45,712 bases of DNA from Candidatus Sumerlaeaceae bacterium (GTDB lineage Bacteria > Sumerlaeota > Sumerlaeia > Sumerlaeales > Sumerlaeaceae): positions 1-45,712 of the forward strand of contig JAOAAY010000027.1 of the NCBI GenBank assembly GCA_026418615.1, read 5' to 3'. Shown here piece by piece: positions 42,626 to 45,712 of this stretch. The position numbers and the translations under genes were made by a program. A model generated the notes under the pieces. That model did not search any database, was not told the origin of the DNA, and saw only the letters and a list, made by a program, of their open reading frames with translations. Position 1 is the first letter of the stretch, and each line of letters begins with the position of its first letter.

Positions 42626-44287
42626 TCATTCGACGGCCCGTTCCTCGCCGCGTGCACGGCGCAGCAGGCGCAGCCAGAGATTGTCGGTGTAACCCAGACG
42701 CATCATCTCGGCGTAGCGGTACCACTGGGAGTTTTGCGGAACATAAATGCTGTCATTGAGCGGGGCGGGCAGGCGGTCGGGCCGCAGCGGTTCCCACCGG
42801 CCGTCGGGGCGTATCTGCTCCATGCGCACGAGCGCGGGCGCCGTGTCGTCGGGCGCGAAGAGGACGAAAGCCTGCGGGAGAGTCTCCGGCGTGCGATAGT
42901 AAAGGATATAATAATCTATGAAATTCTGTGATGTGCCGTAGATTTGCACGGCGACGGCCGGCAGCATCACGGCAACGAACGCTGCGCGACGGGCGCGGGT
43001 CCAACGCAGCAGGAACCCGACGGCTGCCAGCATCACCAGCGCGTGGACCATGAAAAAGTGGCGCGGTCCCCAGCACCAGCCTCCCGACCAATTCTGCCAA
43101 CGGCAATGGAACAGGATCTTGAGCACCACGGCTGCCGCAAGGCCGATGGCCAGCGCGGGACACCGCCTCGCAAAGAGTCCGAACCCGATGATACCCAGCA
43201 CGATGGCGGGCGAGAACAGAAACACACTCTTGCCCGCGCTGAACAGGAATCCGTAGAGGCCCGCGAGCAACGGTGTCGAGAAGGCGATTCCCTCCGGTTG
43301 GTCTGCGTAGGCGCTCGTGAAAAATGCTCCGAAGAGCAGGCGGTTTTGCACGAGCGTGGCCACCCCAAACACGGCTACCGGCGCGAGAAACGCTGCAGCA
43401 CCCAGAGCCAGCCGCGGCCGGCGCAGATCGGAGATGAGCGTTTTGGCCGGGGCGCGTGCCGCCGCACGAAGCGATCCGTGGCGCTCCTCAAGATAGCGTA
43501 TCAGCAGGACCAGCCCAACCCCCGGAAGGGCCACCGCCGAGTCCAGCCGCGCCGCCAGAGCCAACGCGCAGGCCGCACCGGTCCAGGCCGCCCGTCCGTA
43601 AGACAAGGTCGCTCCGCCTGTGGCGAGGAAAAAGGCAAGCAGCACACATAGCGTGGCGGCCGGCTCGGAAAAAAAGGTACGCGAGTGGGGCCACGCCATC
43701 GTGCCCGCCCCGTAAGCCAACGCGGTCAACCAGGCGATGCGGCTGACCTTGGATGCGGCGCGATCCTCGCTGAGAAAAGGTTCGTCGCGGTGGGCCACGG
43801 CCTGTGCGGCCGCGCGACAGGCCAGCAGCCAGACCAGCACGCAGACCGCCGCACCCGTGAAACACCCGGTAAAGGAAACGGCAAATCTCTTGACAAGGTC
43901 GCGTCCGCGTCCGGCTCCCTCACGCGGCAGATAATTGGTAGTCTTGAAATCCAGCGCAGCCGCCGCGGCTTCATCGCCGACAAGGCGCGCCGCCGCGGCG
44001 CCCACCCAGTACAGCGGAACCCCCAACAGCGGGTTGAGGATGCCATACTGGGCATACTCGCGGCCGTCCGTGCGACGGACTCCCGCGCGCGTGGCAAAGG
44101 TTCGCCCCGAGGGGTCGCGGATTGGCTCGACGGCCAGCGACCCGCGGGACGCGATGGCCTCGGTGACGCGAAACATGATCTCCTCATCGGGCGAGTAAAG
44201 ATGCCCGCCCGCGGTGAGCAGGTAGAGCCCGAGAAAAAGCACGAAAACGAGGCTGGCGCGCTGCCACATCATGAGTTTGGCGCGCAT
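42626..44287 (-). CDS. Polytopic GT-C-like membrane protein, probable glycosyltransferase
   Basis: Membrane protein of 553 residues with about 11 helices. The first loop has the sequence GGHLYSPDEEIMFRVTEAIASRG, in which the D-E-E acidic cluster matches the position of the GT-C catalytic motif. This YSPDE opening recurs in many uncharacterised bacterial membrane glycosyltransferase-like proteins. A Trp-rich WQNWSGGWCWGPRHF near residue 405 is also typical of that group. The C-terminal roughly 90 residues are soluble. It starts at ATG 44287 and is followed by the TPR gene after 33 bases. It probably acts in surface polysaccharide or glycolipid assembly; donor and acceptor are unknown. Confidence 0.75.
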   Translation of the reverse strand: MRAKLMMWQRASLVFVLFLGLYLLTAGGHLYSPDEEIMFRVTEAIASRGSLAVEPIRDPSGRTFATRAGVRRTDGREYAQYGILNPLLGVPLYWVGAAAARLVGDEAAAAALDFKTTNYLPREGAGRGRDLVKRFAVSFTGCFTGAAVCVLVWLLACRAAAQAVAHRDEPFLSEDRAASKVSRIAWLTALAYGAGTMAWPHSRTFFSEPAATLCVLLAFFLATGGATLSYGRAAWTGAACALALAARLDSAVALPGVGLVLLIRYLEERHGSLRAAARAPAKTLISDLRRPRLALGAAAFLAPVAVFGVATLVQNRLLFGAFFTSAYADQPEGIAFSTPLLAGLYGFLFSAGKSVFLFSPAIVLGIIGFGLFARRCPALAIGLAAAVVLKILFHCRWQNWSGGWCWGPRHFFMVHALVMLAAVGFLLRWTRARRAAFVAVMLPAVAVQIYGTSQNFIDYYILYYRTPETLPQAFVLFAPDDTAPALVRMEQIRPDGRWEPLRPDRLPAPLNDSIYVPQNSQWYRYAEMMRLGYTDNLWLRLLRRARGEERAVE

Positions 44288-44353
44288 TCATGCCCGTTCG
44301 GCAGCGCGCGGGCAAGCGCGAACGCCCCGGACCGGCGACGGGCGCGGAATCGC

Positions 44354-44734
44354 TCAGGCGAGGAGTTTGTAAACCTCGGCGATGTCGCGACGCAAATCGC
44401 CCAGCGAGGAGTTGATGCGCCGCATCTGGAGCACTGAGGGCTTCTCCGGCTGCGCGGACCGCTGGCTGCCGCCTTCGCGCATCGCCTTCAACTGCTTGCG
44501 CGCTCCCGCAATGGTGTATTTCTGCTCGTAAAGCAGATTCTTGATCTGGAGCACCAGTTCGATGTCGGAGCGCCGGTAGCGACGCTGATCATTCTCGTCC
44601 TTCTCCGGCGACAGAAGGGGGAACTCCGTTTCCCAGTAGCGAAGCACATAGGGCTTCACCTGGGTGATGGTGGCAACCTCGTTGATCTTGTAAAACAATT
44701 TGTCCGGTATCTGGACCTGGCCTGAGCCGCTCAT
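44354..44734 (-). CDS. MerR-family transcriptional regulator
   Basis: DNA-binding protein of 126 residues. The winged helix-turn-helix spans about 13-80: FYKINEVATITQVKPYVLRYWE, then the wing RRYRRSDIELVLQIKNLLYEQKYT. It is followed by a dimerising helix that is interrupted by a short Gly/Ser/Gln loop and ends in EVYKLLA. No effector-binding domain or metal-binding cysteines are present, as in the short MerR proteins next to ihfA/pheT in many bacteria. GAGGTG about 10 bases upstream supports the ATG. Its position directly upstream (in transcription order) of the GT-C/TPR pair raises the possibility that it regulates them; 66 bases separate the genes. Confidence 0.9.
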   Translation of the reverse strand: MSGSGQVQIPDKLFYKINEVATITQVKPYVLRYWETEFPLLSPEKDENDQRRYRRSDIELVLQIKNLLYEQKYTIAGARKQLKAMREGGSQRSAQPEKPSVLQMRRINSSLGDLRRDIAEVYKLLA

Positions 44735-44872
44735 CGTGACCGTTCACCTCAGCGCAGAAGTCAGCATATCACACAACAGGGACTGTCGCTTCAGACGCAA
44801 CTGTCTTAACTTGCTGACACATTAAGAGGTTACGCGGGCATGCGCAAGGGTAAAATGCGCTGCATGGCACGG

Positions 44873-45223
44873 CTACGGCTCGACGGGCTCCGCGCTGCAG
44901 TAGAGGCGGGCGGGCACCCCGCCGACCAAGGCCAGCAGAGCGGGGGGAACCGGCCCCTCCCGGCGGGACTCAGTACAACGGTAAAGCGGCTCCTGGCCGT
45001 CCGGCGACACAAGGTCCGCCAGCATGGCGCACTGCGCGAACAGGTGACCGGAAACGAGAACCCGTGCTTGGGTCCCGCTGCTGCCCTGGCGAACGGCGCA
45101 ATCAGCCAGTGCGCCCAGAAGCGGCCCGATGGCCTCGTCGTGAAGATGCCCCCCGGGGTCGTCAATCACCCACCCACCTTCTCCGGTCCTGCGGACGATC
45201 ACAGCCACGATTGGTCCTGCCAT
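44873..45223 (-). CDS. Small hypothetical protein
   Basis: Protein of 116 residues, not recognised. It begins MAGPIVAVIVRRTGEGGWVIDDP and has alternating hydrophobic strands and Gly/Pro loops consistent with a small alpha/beta or beta-rich fold, including a LVSGHLFAQCAMLADLV helix-like stretch. There is no signal peptide. It is supported as a real gene by GGGGGAG 6 bases before the ATG and by codon use like the neighbours. A candidate promoter, TTGTCA about 18 bases before TACACA, lies in the 79-base divergent spacer (45224-45302). Its 3' side is followed by 138 bases before the MerR gene on the same strand. Confidence 0.6.
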   Translation of the reverse strand: MAGPIVAVIVRRTGEGGWVIDDPGGHLHDEAIGPLLGALADCAVRQGSSGTQARVLVSGHLFAQCAMLADLVSPDGQEPLYRCTESRREGPVPPALLALVGGVPARLYCSAEPVEP

Positions 45224-45302
45224 CCGGTCTCCCCCCGTCTGCTGGCAATGTATTCTTGTGTAGCCAATACCGACGGCCTATGACAAACGGGGTCACACGA
45301 TC

Positions 45303-45689
45303 ATGCCACGAGATGCCAAGCGGGGACGGGCGGCTGCAGCCGTCGGTGCGGTGGCGGCGGCTGCCCTGGCTGTCGCCTTCTACTCGCCGGCGCTCGGCTC
45401 GTACTTTGCCAGCGACGATTGGGTTCTCCTCGATTACTACGGCACCGTGCCGTGGTGGCGGCTGGATGTGCATTTTTCTCCGCGCACGATCTGGTTTTAC
45501 CGCCCGCTCCAGAGCCTTCAGTTCGCTGTGCTCTATCAGGCCTTTGGGCTTAATGCGGCGGCTTTCAATGCCGCGCTCCTCGCCATGCACTTGGGGGCGC
45601 TGGCGCTGGCCTTCCGATTTGTTGCAGATTTTTCTGGTCGGCTGGCGGCGGCTGCGGGCGTGACCCTGTTGTTCGCCACTTCCTGGATC
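45303..45689 (+). CDS. GT-C-like membrane protein, 3' truncated at contig end
   Basis: The first 129 residues of a polytopic protein, probably a PMT/O-mannosyltransferase or GT-C relative. A helix covers about 12-30. Then comes SYFASDDWVLLDYYG, with the double Asp typical of the catalytic loop, and FYRPLQSLQFAVLYQAFGLNAAAFN. This combination (SDDW, then FYRPL, then FGL) is common in bacterial GT-C and TMTC-like proteins. The real sequence ends at 45689; residues after SW-I-L are adapter-encoded. The ATG has no clear ribosome site; a weak TTGTGT-17-TATGAC promoter lies upstream. Confidence 0.7.
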
Positions 45690-45712
45690 CTGTCTCTTAT
45701 ACACATCTGACG
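45690..45712. other. Nextera/Tn5 transposase adapter contamination
   Basis: The last 23 bases start with the 19-base Tn5 mosaic-end sequence (45690-45708) and continue GACG, exactly the read-through of a Nextera library adapter. They are not genomic. Conceptual translation gives the well-known artefactual ends LSLIHI (plus) and MYKRQ (minus). Confidence 0.97.

Noticed and set aside
45162..45704. Minus-strand frame starting MYKRQ
   Set aside because: It starts inside the Nextera adapter; its N-terminus is a known artefact and the rest is antisense to the GT-C gene.
1..45712. CRISPR arrays, insertion sequences, prophage or toxin-antitoxin modules
   Set aside because: No regularly spaced repeats, transposase, integrase, phage structural or toxin-antitoxin genes were seen on either strand.

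Overview
The window is a GC-rich bacterial contig end with densely packed genes on both strands. No tRNA, rRNA, CRISPR array, phage or insertion sequence was seen. The outer-membrane machinery (LptB, a KdsD-type arabinose-5-phosphate isomerase, a lipobox patatin) implies a diderm. A type IV pilin-like protein, several large secreted proteins with golvesin-like, GH18, lamin-tail and lectin-like domains, and cytochrome bd resemble genomes of uncultured phyla such as Sumerlaeota (BRC1) or Hydrogenedentota. That placement is inference from gene style only. The last 23 bases are Nextera/Tn5 sequencing adapter, so the right edge is an assembly end and the final gene is cut there.

Layout. 1-4505 (+): lipoprotein patatin phospholipase (5' cut), GT4 glycosyltransferase, secreted golvesin-domain protein. 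4584-19488 (all minus, transcribed right to left): GH18 chitinase-like exoprotein, then MBL-fold hydrolase, xanthine dehydrogenase small and large subunits, a pseudopilin translationally coupled to an M42-like peptidase, a secreted lectin-like protein, an ArgZ/AgrE-type arginine-to-proline enzyme, and a sensor histidine kinase. 19754-22284 (+): cydAB. 22278-23588 (-): a methylthiotransferase of the archaeal/eukaryotic CDKAL1 type. 23860-25484 (+): a beta-lactamase-fold protein that appears to have lost its catalytic motifs, then D-aminoacyl-tRNA deacylase. 25688-28284 (-): MATE exporter and aldo/keto reductase.

28601-33172 (+): a soluble histidine kinase paired with a REC-GAF-like-HD-GYP response regulator, a secreted DxDGDG-motif protein, and a LOG-family phosphoribohydrolase. 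33177-37812: lptB, lepB (opposite strand), kdsD and a MacB/LolCD-like ABC exporter pair. 38212-40073: a secreted basic-tail protein, an orphan MalF-type sugar permease and a 29-residue bS22 (mS38/AURKAIP1-like) ribosomal protein with its own terminator. 40171-45689: three GT-C type membrane glycosyltransferase-like proteins, a TPR protein, a MerR regulator and a small hypothetical protein.

The genes describe a heterotroph that degrades polymers outside the cell, recycles nitrogen from purines and arginine, respires at low oxygen, and signals through c-di-GMP. The most unusual items are the CDKAL1-type methylthiotransferase, the arginine dihydrolase/ornithine cyclodeaminase-like fusion, the beta-lactamase-fold pseudoenzyme and the tiny bS22 gene. 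I did not find a clear multi-gene system of an entirely new kind.
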